Notes: generated from the letters alone by a model not told the origin. A stretch of DNA of 64,000 nt from Candidatus Poribacteria bacterium (GCA_021295735.1 JAGWBU010000002.1:29688-93687); one strand, 5' to 3'; numbered from the stretch's first letter, positions 8,173 to 16,868 are shown. A program made the numbers and translations.

Positions 8173-10026
8173 TTAATTCGATTTGCGCTTCGGTGTGGTT
8201 TCCTGTTTTTCGGATTCGCCATCATGGAAAAATCTTGTTTGTATTTGTTGTTGTGCTACAGTAAAGACGTTATTACATAACCAGTATAACACAAACCCTG
8301 ATGCCCAGTTATAAAAAAGGAAGACAAAGATAAGCGGCATAAACTGCATGATTTTCGCCTGCGTATTACTGGTAGTTGGTGTAGCAGACATTCCGCCGAC
8401 AAATTTTTGTTGAAGCCAAGTCGTGAGTCCATTTAGAATCGGTAAAAACCGGATAGCATCTATCTGTGTAACAATAAGCGGAATAGAAAATGGAAGTTTA
8501 TACAATGTATCTGGTGCTGATAGGTCATCAATCCAAAAGAAGAAAGGCGCACCCCGAAATTCGACAGCACTCCCAAGTAGTGCAAAGAGTGCCCAAAAAA
8601 TGGGGAGTTGTGGTAGCCAAGGAATACAGCCACCTAAGGGATTCACTCCGTTTTCTTTGTAAATGCGCATTGTGGCTTTATTCAGTTTTTGCGGGTCATC
8701 CCGATGTTTTTCTCGTAATTCCGTCAATTGCGGTTGCAGTTCCTGCATCTTTTTCATAGAGATATGTGCTTTGCGGGTAAGCGGGAAGGAAATTATCTTT
8801 ACTAATGCTGTCATCAGGATAATCGCTACGCCATAGTTTTGAAAGATGTTGTACAATCCGTTGACTACCCACAGCATGCCCCATGCTAAAAGACCGAAAA
8901 TTCCGAAATCTATGATTTTTGGGAGATGAATCGGTACATCTGGTGCATTCGGTGCTGTAATAGGTTTCAGTAGCGCGTTATCCTTCGGTCCAACGTAGAG
9001 TCGAAAAACATGAGTTTGCTTTTGCTGAGACGGAAGTTTAAAACGAGGAATTGTCAAAACAGCAGTCTCAGTTGGTGCAGTAACCAAGATATTTTCCCTC
9101 TTATTTGCCTTTGCATTATCCAACGTATAGGTAGCCTTAAGTTCCGGATCTGGAATCATTATGGCACTAAAATATTGACTATTAATACCCGCCCAGAGTA
9201 CTGTTTCTAACGCAAGTTCTTGTTTGAGTTCGCGTGTAGGTTTTCCGGTGCCGATATAGGTTTTTGCACCTTCAGCACTACGGCGCCCGGGTTTACCGGT
9301 TTCTTTTTCGTGTACGAGCAAGTCAGCATTAATCCCCGGCCCCCAACGCATTTCGTAGCCACTCCATTGTTCATTTCCACCGATTACTAAAGGTTCAGCA
9401 GCATCGGAAACATTTTCGAACGTTAAGGCTAAATCAACGGTATACCTGTCATTGTAAAAGGTAAACTGTTTGGCAACCTTCAATTGCTCATCAATCGTAG
9501 TTGTGAAGGTAAGTGTTCCCTCATTTTGTGTATCTGATAGTTGAATGCCCTGTGGCTTGTCTGCCTTCCAGGTAGCGCGACGTAAATTAAGTTCATTCTG
9601 CAGATATGAATTTCCGAATTGGAGTTCAAGACAGTCAAGTGCTGTTTCAGGAATAAGGTTCAACGGCACGTCTTTAGCGATATCCGATCTGTCGGGAAAT
9701 CGCAAATTGCTGTTTTCTTTTTTTTCTACCAATTCCCATTGCTTGGCTATTGCCAATTTCTCGTTAAAAGTGATGTTGTAAATAGAAGTTCTGATATGGA
9801 CCTTAGGATCGTCAGGGCTGTCTTGAACCATCATCAGTGGGTCCGAATCAACAGAATCTTCTTCTTTTACTCCAAGTTCTGATTCTTTAGATGTCTCGTC
9901 TTGCGAGGTCTGTTCAGATGTTGCGGGGTTGTTCTGTTCTGGCACGAAACGATTGCCAAATATCAGACTCCATGCAATCATTACACCGACCATTAGAACA
10001 AGTGCGAGAATATAGCGTGCGCCCAT
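8173..10026 (-). CDS. yidC: Membrane protein insertase YidC
   Basis: YidC inserts and folds inner-membrane proteins, alone or with Sec. The 617-residue Gram-negative form has an N-terminal membrane anchor (residues 4-24), an acidic linker, a large periplasmic domain (about 70-370), and the conserved C-terminal insertase domain with transmembrane helices from about 380 to 590, including the segment TRKAHISMKKMQELQP and the PWLPQLPIFWALF stretch. The C terminus is basic (TPKRKSN), suited to ribosome contact. It lies downstream of yidD and rnpA, the usual order. Confidence 0.97.
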   Translation of the reverse strand: MGARYILALVLMVGVMIAWSLIFGNRFVPEQNNPATSEQTSQDETSKESELGVKEEDSVDSDPLMMVQDSPDDPKVHIRTSIYNITFNEKLAIAKQWELVEKKENSNLRFPDRSDIAKDVPLNLIPETALDCLELQFGNSYLQNELNLRRATWKADKPQGIQLSDTQNEGTLTFTTTIDEQLKVAKQFTFYNDRYTVDLALTFENVSDAAEPLVIGGNEQWSGYEMRWGPGINADLLVHEKETGKPGRRSAEGAKTYIGTGKPTRELKQELALETVLWAGINSQYFSAIMIPDPELKATYTLDNAKANKRENILVTAPTETAVLTIPRFKLPSQQKQTHVFRLYVGPKDNALLKPITAPNAPDVPIHLPKIIDFGIFGLLAWGMLWVVNGLYNIFQNYGVAIILMTALVKIISFPLTRKAHISMKKMQELQPQLTELREKHRDDPQKLNKATMRIYKENGVNPLGGCIPWLPQLPIFWALFALLGSAVEFRGAPFFFWIDDLSAPDTLYKLPFSIPLIVTQIDAIRFLPILNGLTTWLQQKFVGGMSATPTTSNTQAKIMQFMPLIFVFLFYNWASGFVLYWLCNNVFTVAQQQIQTRFFHDGESEKQETTPKRKSN

Positions 10027-10117
10027 TTAAATTTTAGATGCTCCTCTTTCTATTTATAGCGCGAGGTTTTGTGACTCGCCATCCACCGTATGTCAATGGA
10101 AATTCGACGTTTATTTG

Positions 10118-10327
10118 CTACTGAAGTGGGTCAAAGCCTCCTGGATGATAAGGATGGCATTTTACCAATCGTTTTAAAGTTAACCAGCTGCCTTTGAAAG
10201 TACCATATTGCTCAAAGGCTTGCTGTGCGTAGTGTGAACAAGTTGGATGGAAACGGCACGTTGGAGGAAAAAGTGGGGAGATGAAGCGACGATATCCACG
10301 GATAACGTAAAGAATTAATCGGCTCAT
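10118..10327 (-). CDS. yidD: Membrane protein insertion efficiency factor YidD
   Basis: This small 69-residue protein matches the YidD family along its whole length: an amphipathic N-terminal helix ([14 protein letters not shown]), then [14 protein letters not shown] and the C-terminal [16 protein letters not shown]. YidD assists YidC in membrane insertion at the inner face of the membrane. It lies between rnpA and yidC. Confidence 0.96.
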   Translation of the reverse strand: MSRLILYVIRGYRRFISPLFPPTCRFHPTCSHYAQQAFEQYGTFKGSWLTLKRLVKCHPYHPGGFDPLQ

Positions 10328-10441
10328 TTTCTTTCAAATAATCGCGCATTTGCTGAAGATGTTTTTTATATCCAACGATATATTTATCGGTATTGATTGG
10401 ACTATGTCTCAATTTTACAAAATTCACTTTCCCAAGTGCTT

Positions 10442-10804
10442 CTATAAACCTGTTTTATCGGTTATCGTAATTGATGCTCTACAGAACAATTGGTGTAAAC
10501 TTTCTGTAGCTTGCTGTCCTGAAAGCCTACAAGCAGCTTTTCTACCTACAACCACAATGTCGTACTGGGGCAAAAGCTCAAGTTTAAGCATGCGAAACGC
10601 TTCACGAATGAGGCGTTTGACACGGTTCCGCTGAACACTTTTACCTACTTTTTTGCTAACTGTTATTCCTAACCGAGGTTGGCTGAATTGTGTACGGAAG
10701 ACGTAGATAACGAAGTAGGTATCCCAGCACTTTTTCCCTTTTTTATATGCTCTCTGAAATTCCCAAGACTTCTTCAGTCTTTCTGGATGTGGTTGATACG
10801 GCAT
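10442..10804 (-). CDS. rnpA: Ribonuclease P protein component
   Basis: RnpA is the protein subunit of RNase P, which matures tRNA 5' ends. The 120-residue protein shows the basic N terminus, the F-x-x-x-Y-K-x-G region, RLGITVSKKVGKSVQRNRVKR (the RNR signature) and a helical IREAFR. Length and charge are normal. The gene precedes yidD. Unusually, no rpmH (ribosomal protein L34) precedes it; the upstream neighbour is an HNH endonuclease gene. Confidence 0.95.
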   Translation of the reverse strand: MPYQPHPERLKKSWEFQRAYKKGKKCWDTYFVIYVFRTQFSQPRLGITVSKKVGKSVQRNRVKRLIREAFRMLKLELLPQYDIVVVGRKAACRLSGQQATESLHQLFCRASITITDKTGL

Positions 10805-10808
10805 AACC

Positions 10809-10892
10809 TCAGGATTGATTCAGAATAGTAGCGACTTCTTCACGCAATTCTGTAAGATGCCCTTTTATTTCCGTACATAATCGGATACGCAT
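10809..10892 (-). CDS. Possible 27-residue ORF between HNH gene and rnpA
   Basis: ATG 10892 opens a 27-codon frame ending 4 bases before the rnpA start; the product is helical and charged (ending ELREEVATILNQS). The same frame can be read further upstream toward the HNH stop from a TTG. It is not rpmH: it lacks the Arg/Lys-rich L34 pattern. It could be a leader or small protein coupled to rnpA, or chance. Confidence 0.3.
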   Translation of the reverse strand: MRIRLCTEIKGHLTELREEVATILNQS

Positions 10893-10914
10893 GGGCAAAC
10901 AACTGTCTTCAGTT

Positions 10915-11427
10915 TCAATTAATATAAAGATACTTTTTCCAAGACGGATGGTAACCCCGAAAATGACGGTTGAGTTGCAAATATGTCAAGATTGATGGCG
11001 TTTTTGGTATTCGTTTCAACTTGAAATGCGTATCATGAAGCATCTGGCTGCCTTTTTTGTTGTTGCAGCGTTTACATGCGGTCACAACATTTTCCCAAGT
11101 TGTCTTTCCACCTTTTGAAATTGGGATAACGTGGTCAAGCGTTAGCAAAGAAGCAGCAAACTCTCGATGGCAATACTGACATACATGTTGGTCGCGCGCA
11201 AGTACATTCTTACGGGAAAACTTGACAACACTGCGCGGAACATGCACGTATTTTACCAAACGAATAACGTGCGGCACTTTGACAATAGCCGACGGTGACC
11301 GAATTTCCGATTCAGACACTTCCTCTGTTTGAGCAGTTCCTTTGAAAACCATCTTCAAGGCGCGTCTGAGATTGCAAACGTTGATCGCTTCATAACTGGC
11401 ATTTAGCACTAAAACAGGTACTTCCAC
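10915..11427 (-). CDS. HNH endonuclease
   Basis: This 170-residue protein belongs to the widespread family starting VPVLVLNASYEAINVC. The C-terminal half is an HNH nuclease with zinc-binding CQYC near 96, the catalytic LDHVIPISKGG near 116-126, then N (WENVV) and CKRC near 138. Its role in the cell is not established; such stand-alone HNH proteins are common in Planctomycetes, Cyanobacteria and related phyla. It lies directly upstream of rnpA, the slot normally held by rpmH. Confidence 0.9.
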   Translation of the reverse strand: MEVPVLVLNASYEAINVCNLRRALKMVFKGTAQTEEVSESEIRSPSAIVKVPHVIRLVKYVHVPRSVVKFSRKNVLARDQHVCQYCHREFAASLLTLDHVIPISKGGKTTWENVVTACKRCNNKKGSQMLHDTHFKLKRIPKTPSILTYLQLNRHFRGYHPSWKKYLYIN

Positions 11428-11785
11428 TCGCCTGTCCTCCTACAAGCAAGTATTCTGATTTTAGTCATACACTATTTTAACACATCTACGCGGCAATTGC
11501 AACTAAAATCTATTTCTTGGGTGTGTAAATACTTTGGCATTAACTATGTCATTTTCTTGTAGGAGGGCTTTGTCCGCCCGATAAATCCAGATCAACGCCA
11601 AATGTGCTTTTGGGCATTCAGCCAAATCAACGTCGAATACACCTATAGCATTCAGCTTTGATTCACAGTAAAGAGTCTTGAACCGAAGATCAAAATTGTA
11701 GGAAAAACTAAATAACCCTGTGAGAAATACTCGTATTTGATCAAGGGAAGGGATTTTAAGGTATTTGTTCTATATTGGGATGTGT
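11428..11785. other. Intergenic region with repeats
   Basis: No gene is seen. The stretch 11555-11660 holds a CTTGTAGGAGGGCTTTGTCCGCCC-like segment (kin to copies near 25672 and 49813) and two degenerate AAATCAACG repeats. It separates the HNH gene from the DUF58 gene, both on the minus strand. The HNH promoter is probably in 11430-11500, but no clear boxes were seen. Confidence 0.7.
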
Positions 11786-12691
11786 CTATTTGCGTCTGGA
11801 AAGATACGCCGACAACGCATGGTCAAACGGGGTAGTAGTATCCATTTGCACATAATCAATCTGGCTCGCGCCGCATCCGCGACGGTAATTCTGAATAAAC
11901 TGATTCAGATTTTCAAGATATGCGGTTTTAAGTGAGTTGGCTTGTGTTGAAAGTGTCTGCCCAGTTTCCATATCTCGAAAAATTACAGAGCCGTTATATG
12001 GGAAGGTGAGTTCAGCATGATCAAGTAGGTGAAAAACGATCACCTCATGTTTCTGATGGCGGAGATGTTTCAGTGCTGATATGACGTTCGAGGGTTCATC
12101 AAGTAGGTCGGAGATAACAATAACCAATCCGCGCCTAACAATCCTTTTAGCGAGTTCGTGAAAGAGACCGCTCAACTCGGTTTCCTGCCCAGGCGTAGCA
12201 TTTTCAAGCGCAGACATAATTGCACGCAGATGTGTTGCTGCGCCTCTCGGTGGAATATATTGCGTAATATCTGTATCAAAAAGAGCTAATCCAACAGAGT
12301 CGCGTTGCTTCAGCATGAGGTAGGTAAGCGTGGCAGCAAGATAACACCCATATTCAAACTTCGTCAAAGTGTCATCTTTATGTTTGTAGTTCATTGACGC
12401 GCTTGTATCAAGTAGAATATATGCGCGTAGGTTCGTCTCCTCTTCAAACTTCTTAACATAATACCGATCAGATTTCCCGTAGACCTTCCAGTCGATATAT
12501 CGGATTTCATCGCCGGGCATATATTGCCGATGCTCAGCGAACTCTACGCTAAACCCCTGATACGGACTTTTGTGCAACCCGGTAACGAACCCTTCAACCA
12601 CAAGTCGGGCGACAAGTTCCATACCTCCGATACGAGAGAGTGCTACTGGATCAAGATATTTGTGAGATGTTTGCATATTTGCTTTCACCAC
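11786..12691 (-). CDS. DUF58 domain protein (von Willebrand A-like fold)
   Basis: The DUF58 core is clear: GDEIRYIDWKVYGKSDRYYVKKFEEE near 54-79, followed by the MIDAS-like DTSASM near 92-97 of a VWA fold. Length is 301. DUF58 proteins usually work with a MoxR AAA+ ATPase as a metal- or protein-maturation chaperone pair; no MoxR gene is present in this window, so this copy is an orphan here. Start ATG 12691 is followed by a short leader; a later ATG (residue 6) is also possible. Confidence 0.9.
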   Translation of the reverse strand: MVKANMQTSHKYLDPVALSRIGGMELVARLVVEGFVTGLHKSPYQGFSVEFAEHRQYMPGDEIRYIDWKVYGKSDRYYVKKFEEETNLRAYILLDTSASMNYKHKDDTLTKFEYGCYLAATLTYLMLKQRDSVGLALFDTDITQYIPPRGAATHLRAIMSALENATPGQETELSGLFHELAKRIVRRGLVIVISDLLDEPSNVISALKHLRHQKHEVIVFHLLDHAELTFPYNGSVIFRDMETGQTLSTQANSLKTAYLENLNQFIQNYRRGCGASQIDYVQMDTTTPFDHALSAYLSRRK

Positions 12692-12717
12692 TGTGTGAAG
12701 TGGTATAATGGTAGTAG

Positions 12718-12903
12718 TTAATTGATTTTACTTTTTTCACTAACTTGTTCAAAATGTTTTTCAATCTTGGACAAACTTTCGTCTATGTTTTTGAACGTTT
12801 GAGTTCTTTCGGTTGACTGACGTTCTACCTTACGGATTTCGGAAATGATCCCAGCACGTCCACAAAAAATAGCACCAAGCATCAAAAAAACCCAAAATTC
12901 CAT
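12718..12903 (-). CDS. Small membrane-anchored coiled-coil protein
   Basis: A 61-residue product: one N-terminal hydrophobic helix (EFWVFLMLGAIFCG) followed by a charged helical tail with heptad-like spacing. It starts 10 bases after the stop of the upstream SPFH-like gene, which suggests co-expression. It is not a recognised family; it could be a small partner of that membrane protein. Confidence 0.55.
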   Translation of the reverse strand: MEFWVFLMLGAIFCGRAGIISEIRKVERQSTERTQTFKNIDESLSKIEKHFEQVSEKSKIN

Positions 12904-12913
12904 CTAATCACCT

Positions 12914-13576
12914 TCAATCATCAGGATTCTGGTTAACCTTGTTAATATCAATATATTCCAATATTATGCCATACTGAGATTTCAATTCGTCTTTACAAGC
13001 GTCATGCACTTTATCTGTAAACTTTTGCCGTTTCTGAGTGATGTCAGTGGTGTCACACTCAGCAACAACCCTTCTCAGAATACTTTCGAATTTCGACTCA
13101 AAAAACATTTGCATGGTCTCAGAGGTAATTAGTTTATCGTCAAAAGATTGCGCTGCTTTGTATATATCATCTTCATCAGGAATAATTCTAAGATAGAAGG
13201 CAACTTCAACATCACAACGTCTGAAATCATGGGTAAGAACATCTTCTCCAATAATGTCAATTCGGATCGTATTAAGAGGAATCTCGCTAATCATATCAAT
13301 AATGGTGTTGACCCAAAGACCACCGGCAAATGCAATGTTATTTTTTGTTTTATTCGCTATAAAGAGTGCTGTATTTGGTTTAGGTATTTGGTACCGAACT
13401 GTTACGCCTATGAAGATCACAACATTTCCCGAAAGAAATAAACCTATCACCACAGTCCAGAAGAGGATTCTATTCTCGACAAGCAGCGTGATATCAGATA
13501 AAACTGTGTATCCAAGGTAACCAGTAACAAATGAGTAGGCAATTATCAATAAGACAACAATAGCAAATCGCATCAA
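12914..13576 (-). CDS. Membrane protein with SPFH/flotillin-like region
   Basis: Two N-terminal transmembrane helices (about 5-25 and 38-60) are followed by a soluble part that resembles the start of a band-7/flotillin domain: a VRYQIPKPNTALF entry strand, GGLWVNTI, and later the ESILRRVVAECDTTDI stretch before a helical end. At 220 residues it lacks the long coiled-coil tail of true flotillins. The family call is by pattern only. It is probably co-transcribed with the 61-residue gene downstream. Confidence 0.6.
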   Translation of the reverse strand: MMRFAIVVLLIIAYSFVTGYLGYTVLSDITLLVENRILFWTVVIGLFLSGNVVIFIGVTVRYQIPKPNTALFIANKTKNNIAFAGGLWVNTIIDMISEIPLNTIRIDIIGEDVLTHDFRRCDVEVAFYLRIIPDEDDIYKAAQSFDDKLITSETMQMFFESKFESILRRVVAECDTTDITQKRQKFTDKVHDACKDELKSQYGIILEYIDINKVNQNPDD

Positions 13577-13639
13577 TTTTTCCTAAGCGTTCAAGGTACA
13601 GATGTTTGCCTGATATTCCTTCGTTATCTTTGAATTGTA

Positions 13640-13886
13640 TTAACGATCCTCATGGACAAAATCATTGATGAAATCTAAGCGTTCTTCTTCGTCCATAGCA
13701 TCCCAATCCAGACCCCGTGCGGTGCATACCTTTCGTGCCTTTGATTCAGCATATTTCATCCTTTCCTCACGTTCAACCGGAGTCTCCTTATGCAAGCGCG
13801 CGAACGACCGATAATTTTTCTTCGGGCGGCATTTGCTGAATTAAATCAATAATCTGTTTAGTTGTTAATTCAATAGTTAAATTCAT
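13640..13886 (-). pseudogene. Frame-broken small protein gene
   Basis: Behind a strong ribosome site (AGGAGGTGATTAGC) ATG 13886 opens a 32-codon frame (MNLTIELTTKQ... PPEEKLSVVRALA) that stops at 13788. A second frame, ending at 13640, continues with EREERMKYAESKARK and GLDWDAMDEEERLDFIND. Together they look like one protein of about 80 residues split by a single frameshift near 13790. It resembles short antitoxin-like or Uma2-neighbour proteins, but I cannot name the family. A sequencing error would look the same. Confidence 0.5.
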
Positions 13887-13990
13887 GCTAATCACCTCCT
13901 AAGCCATGTTTCACAATTATAACAAAAACCCACCTCAATATCAACAGAAATCTAAGAAATGAAGAGAGAAATATCTTGGAAGAAAACTCA

Positions 13991-14090
13991 TCATGAATTT
14001 CAATATTGCAGGTAAAATGATGCAACGATCAGCAAATTATATCGTTTTATATTTTGTTGGGAAAACAGATAAAACCCGCATGGATTTTTT
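13991..14090 (+). pseudogene. Decayed fragment of a VOC gene (tenth copy)
   Basis: These bases align with the 5' part of the VOC genes downstream: TTCAATATTGCAGGTAAAA matches the TTTGAAATAGCAGGTAAAA codons, and ATATTTTGTTGGGAAAACAG matches ATATTTGGTTGGAAAACGG of the 14635 gene, followed by GATAAAACCC and ATGG in both. Indels break the frame and the rest is lost. It marks an older duplicate at the head of the array. Confidence 0.65.
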
Positions 14091-14181
14091 CTGCATACAC
14101 TATTACCTTAGCCCATTTCCATGGGCATGCAATCAATCACAAAGTCATTGATGTTAAGATTGAAAATACGGAGCATATTCA

Positions 14182-14568
14182 ATGGGTAATCCTGTTACAT
14201 ACTTTGAAATAGCAGCTAAAAACGGTAAAGAGTTATGTGGTTTTTACAGTTCCGTATTTGGCTGGAAAATAGAACAATTACCTGGCGGCGATTACGGCAT
14301 TTACTCTTACGGTATTGACTCACAGTCAGAAGAGGGAATAGCCGGGCACATTTTTGTGTTGCCTGAGTTTTTTGACTTCACAAACCAAGTCACTTTTTAC
14401 GTTAAGGTAGACAATCTACAAACCTATCTTCAGAAGGTGGAAAGTCTTGGTGGTCATACCCTTATACCACCTCAGCAAATTCCTGGTAACAGAGGGTCAT
14501 TCGCATGGTTCGTTGACCCGAGTGGTAACTGCTTAGGATTGTACAGACAACCAGAATCGAATGAGTGA
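14182..14568 (+). CDS. VOC family protein, array copy 1
   Basis: A 128-residue vicinal-oxygen-chelate (glyoxalase/bleomycin-resistance fold) protein with two beta-alpha-beta-beta-beta halves. It starts MGNPVTYFEIAAKNGKE and has FYSSVFGWKI near 24-33, GHIF near 55, a VDNLQ strand-helix turn and the DPSGNCLGLY ending. The first metal-ligand position is Tyr instead of His and the last Glu ligand is missing (GLY). Function is unknown; relatives are annotated as glyoxalase-like. First intact member of nine in tandem. Confidence 0.88.
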   Translation: MGNPVTYFEIAAKNGKELCGFYSSVFGWKIEQLPGGDYGIYSYGIDSQSEEGIAGHIFVLPEFFDFTNQVTFYVKVDNLQTYLQKVESLGGHTLIPPQQIPGNRGSFAWFVDPSGNCLGLYRQPESNE

Positions 14569-14634
14569 AGCCCTCAATTTTTACGTTCAATTTGTGATTA
14601 AAGAATTTAATATGATAGGAGAAACTAAATTTAA

Positions 14635-15009
14635 ATGGGAAATCCAGTTGTGTATTTTGAAATAGCAGGTAGAAACGGCGAAAAGTTAAACGATTTTTAT
14701 TGTTCCATATTTGGTTGGAAAACGGATAAAAACCCTTATGGTGGGGCATATATGGTTGACTCGCAGCCGGATGATGCGGGCATCCCCGGACACATTTTTC
14801 CGGTTACAGAAGATATGGACTTTGATAAGCACGTCACCTTTTATGTTGAGGTGGACGATCTTCAAGCGTATCTTGACAAGGCAGAAAGTCTTGGAGGAAA
14901 GATCCTAATTCCACCACAAGAGATTCCTGGGAACATGGGAGCGTTTGCACTTTTCCTTGACCCAAGCGATAATTGCATTGGATTGTATCGACTCCCAGAT
15001 TCAAATTAA
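14635..15009 (+). CDS. VOC family protein, array copy 2
   Basis: A 124-residue VOC protein, 66 bases after copy 1, with its own ribosome site (TAGGAGAAAC). It shows MGNPVVYFEIAGRNGEK, FYCSIFGWKT, GHIFPV, VDDLQAYLDKAESLGGK and DPSDNCIGLY. The first metal-ligand position is Tyr. The decayed fragment at 13991 is most like this copy. The two conserved halves match a single-domain VOC chain that would dimerise to form the active cavity, as in known family members. Confidence 0.88.
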   Translation: MGNPVVYFEIAGRNGEKLNDFYCSIFGWKTDKNPYGGAYMVDSQPDDAGIPGHIFPVTEDMDFDKHVTFYVEVDDLQAYLDKAESLGGKILIPPQEIPGNMGAFALFLDPSDNCIGLYRLPDSN

Positions 15010-15063
15010 CCATATCCATGCTTCCTTGAGCGTGAATCGTAAGAAACTTTGAGACTTACAAAA

Positions 15064-15101
15064 AGAGGGTGGCGAACTAAGGTTTACCACTCTATTTTTT
15101 T
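15064..15101 (+). terminator. Terminator-like hairpin upstream of VOC copy 3
   Basis: AGAG and TGG at 15064-15072 (split by a two-base bulge) pair with CCACTCT at 15087-15093, followed one base later by seven T. The same arrangement, better paired, recurs before VOC copy 9. It should end transcription from copies 1-2. Confidence 0.6.
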
Positions 15102-15138
15102 CGCAATAATACATTCAAATTATAAAGGAGTAACTTCA

Positions 15139-15501
15139 ATGGGAAATCCAGTTGTGCATTTTGAAATAGCAGGCAAAAACACTGAAAATTTAAGCAATTT
15201 TTACGGTTCGTTATTTGGTTGGGATATACAAAAGGACAATGACGGATTTTACAACATAATGCCAGTTCCAGATTTAGAACAGGGTATATGTGGGCACATA
15301 TTACCCACTACTGAAGAAATGTCTGTATCTAACTTTGTCTCTGTTTATATTCAGGTAGATGATCTTGAAGCATCACTTGAACAAGTAGAAAATCACGGTG
15401 GCAAAACCCTTGTCCCGCCACAAACTATTCCTGGAAGCGGGAGCTCTTTTGCTATGTTCCTTGACCCAAGTGGCAACTGCATCGGTTTGTACAAAGCATA
15501 A
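15139..15501 (+). CDS. VOC family protein, array copy 3
   Basis: A 120-residue VOC protein. The frame is open from 15049, but that part is intergenic hairpin sequence. ATG 15139 follows AAAGGAGTAAC and aligns with the MGNPV start of its sisters. The first ligand position is His (PVVHFEIAG), as in copies 5 and 9. It has FYGSLFGWDI, GHILPT, VDDLEASLEQVENHGGK and DPSGNCIGLY. Confidence 0.88.
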   Translation: MGNPVVHFEIAGKNTENLSNFYGSLFGWDIQKDNDGFYNIMPVPDLEQGICGHILPTTEEMSVSNFVSVYIQVDDLEASLEQVENHGGKTLVPPQTIPGSGSSFAMFLDPSGNCIGLYKA

Positions 15502-15582
15502 AATGTATAAAGTCAAGAAATGATGAACAGCGGCAATCACGCAGTTTTCATCATAAAACGATTTAAATAAGGAGAAATTCTA

Positions 15583-15939
15583 ATGGCAAATCCTGTCACG
15601 ATTTTTGAAATAGCAGGTAAAAAAGAAGATTCGTTATGCGATTTTTACAGTTCTTTGTTCGGTTGGGACATAAATCAAGACGATGATTGTGGGAATACTG
15701 TAAAAACAGGATCCGATGAGGGCATTCAAGGACACATTGTCCAGACAACCGAACAGATGCCGATCACAAACCATGTTACTGTTTACATTGAAGTAGATGA
15801 CATTGAAGCGTCTGCGAAGAAGGTAGAGAGTAATGGAGGAAAGGTAATTATGGGACCCATGCCTATTCCAGATGGCGAAAGTTTATTCGCAATGTTCCTT
15901 GACCCAAGTGGTAATTGTCTCGGTCTGTTCCAGTCTTAA
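15583..15939 (+). CDS. VOC family protein, array copy 4
   Basis: A 118-residue VOC protein, 81 bases after copy 3, preceded by AAGGAG. It begins MANPVTIFEIAGKKED, so Ile takes the first metal-ligand place, and it carries FYSSLFGWDI, GHIVQT, VDDIEASAKKVESNGGK and DPSGNCLGLF. The second-half glycine stretch reads MGPMPIPDGES, where its sisters have PPQEIPG, a local difference that may alter the pocket rim. Confidence 0.88.
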   Translation: MANPVTIFEIAGKKEDSLCDFYSSLFGWDINQDDDCGNTVKTGSDEGIQGHIVQTTEQMPITNHVTVYIEVDDIEASAKKVESNGGKVIMGPMPIPDGESLFAMFLDPSGNCLGLFQS

Positions 15940-16076
15940 GCAGCAATTGGTAGATAGTCGCTTCATTATCCACAAGGTTCGTCTGAAAATGGGGTGACAC
16001 CTTTTTAGTGATTGTAAAGCAAAAGTCATTTTACCATTCGTTATGATAAAGAACCAATTTTAGATGGAGAAATATC

Positions 16077-16442
16077 ATGAGTAGTCCCGTCGTGCATTTC
16101 GAAATCGCTGGAAAAGATGTCCAAAAGTTGATTGATTTCTACAGCACCGTGTTTGAGTGGAAAATTTTTCCGTTAAACGATGAGTTATACATTGCGGACC
16201 CAGCGTCATCTCAAGGGATAGAGGGACATCTATTTGAGACAACCGAAGAAATGGGTTTCATAAACCTCGTCATCATCTATGTTCAAGTCTATGATATCTG
16301 GGGTTGTCTGGAACAGGCGGAGAGTCTTGGTGGAAAAATCCTGATACAACCACAAGAAATTCCGGGGAATGCAAGCCACTACGCGCTGTTCCGAGATCCA
16401 AGTGGAAACTCCATCGGTTTGTTGCAACGAAGATTATCATAG
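16077..16442 (+). CDS. VOC family protein, array copy 5
   Basis: A 121-residue VOC protein beginning MSSPVVHFEIAGKDVQK, with His at the first ligand place. FYSTVFEWKI replaces the usual FGW, and the helix segment reads VYDIWGCLEQAESLGGK, more diverged than in its sisters. The ending is DPSGNSIGLLQ. The ribosome site is GATGGAG. The 137-base gap before it holds a TTTTAGTGATTGTAAA motif also present near 5064. Confidence 0.87.
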   Translation: MSSPVVHFEIAGKDVQKLIDFYSTVFEWKIFPLNDELYIADPASSQGIEGHLFETTEEMGFINLVIIYVQVYDIWGCLEQAESLGGKILIQPQEIPGNASHYALFRDPSGNSIGLLQRRLS

Positions 16443-16481
16443 TGGAAAATCCATTCCAAACCAGTTTAAGGAGTAATCTTA

Positions 16482-16868
16482 ATGGAAAATCCAGTGACGA
16501 AATTTGAAATTGTCGGTGAGGATAGTAAAACATTAGGTGATTTTTATCGTTCCGTATTTGATTGGGAGTGGACAGAGTACGCTGAGGGATATTACGGCTT
16601 TGAGACAGGTTCTGAATCTGATAACGGGATTGAAGGGCATATATATCCGCCAAACGATGAAATACCTTTAGTAGACAATGTTCCTTTTGCAAACACTGTT
16701 ACCATTTATGTAACAGTGGAAGATATTCATGCTACGGTTGAGAAACTTGAGAGTCTTGACGGGACGATTCTTATGCCGCCTACAGTTGTATCCGATAAAG
16801 GTGAGTTATTAGCGATGTTTCTTGACCCAATCGGTAACCGAATTGGTTTATATCAACTAAAGGAGTAA
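16482..16868 (+). CDS. VOC family protein, array copy 6
   Basis: A 128-residue VOC protein, 39 bases after copy 5, with AAGGAG upstream. It begins MENPVTKFEIVGEDSK with Lys at the first ligand place. It has FYRSVFDWEW, GHIYPP and a longer loop before the second half (PLVDNVPFANTVTIYV), a VEDIHATVEKLESLDG helix, and DPIGNRIGLY instead of DPSGN. It is the most diverged member. It ends 5 bases before copy 7, so these two are probably translated together. Confidence 0.87.
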   Translation: MENPVTKFEIVGEDSKTLGDFYRSVFDWEWTEYAEGYYGFETGSESDNGIEGHIYPPNDEIPLVDNVPFANTVTIYVTVEDIHATVEKLESLDGTILMPPTVVSDKGELLAMFLDPIGNRIGLYQLKE

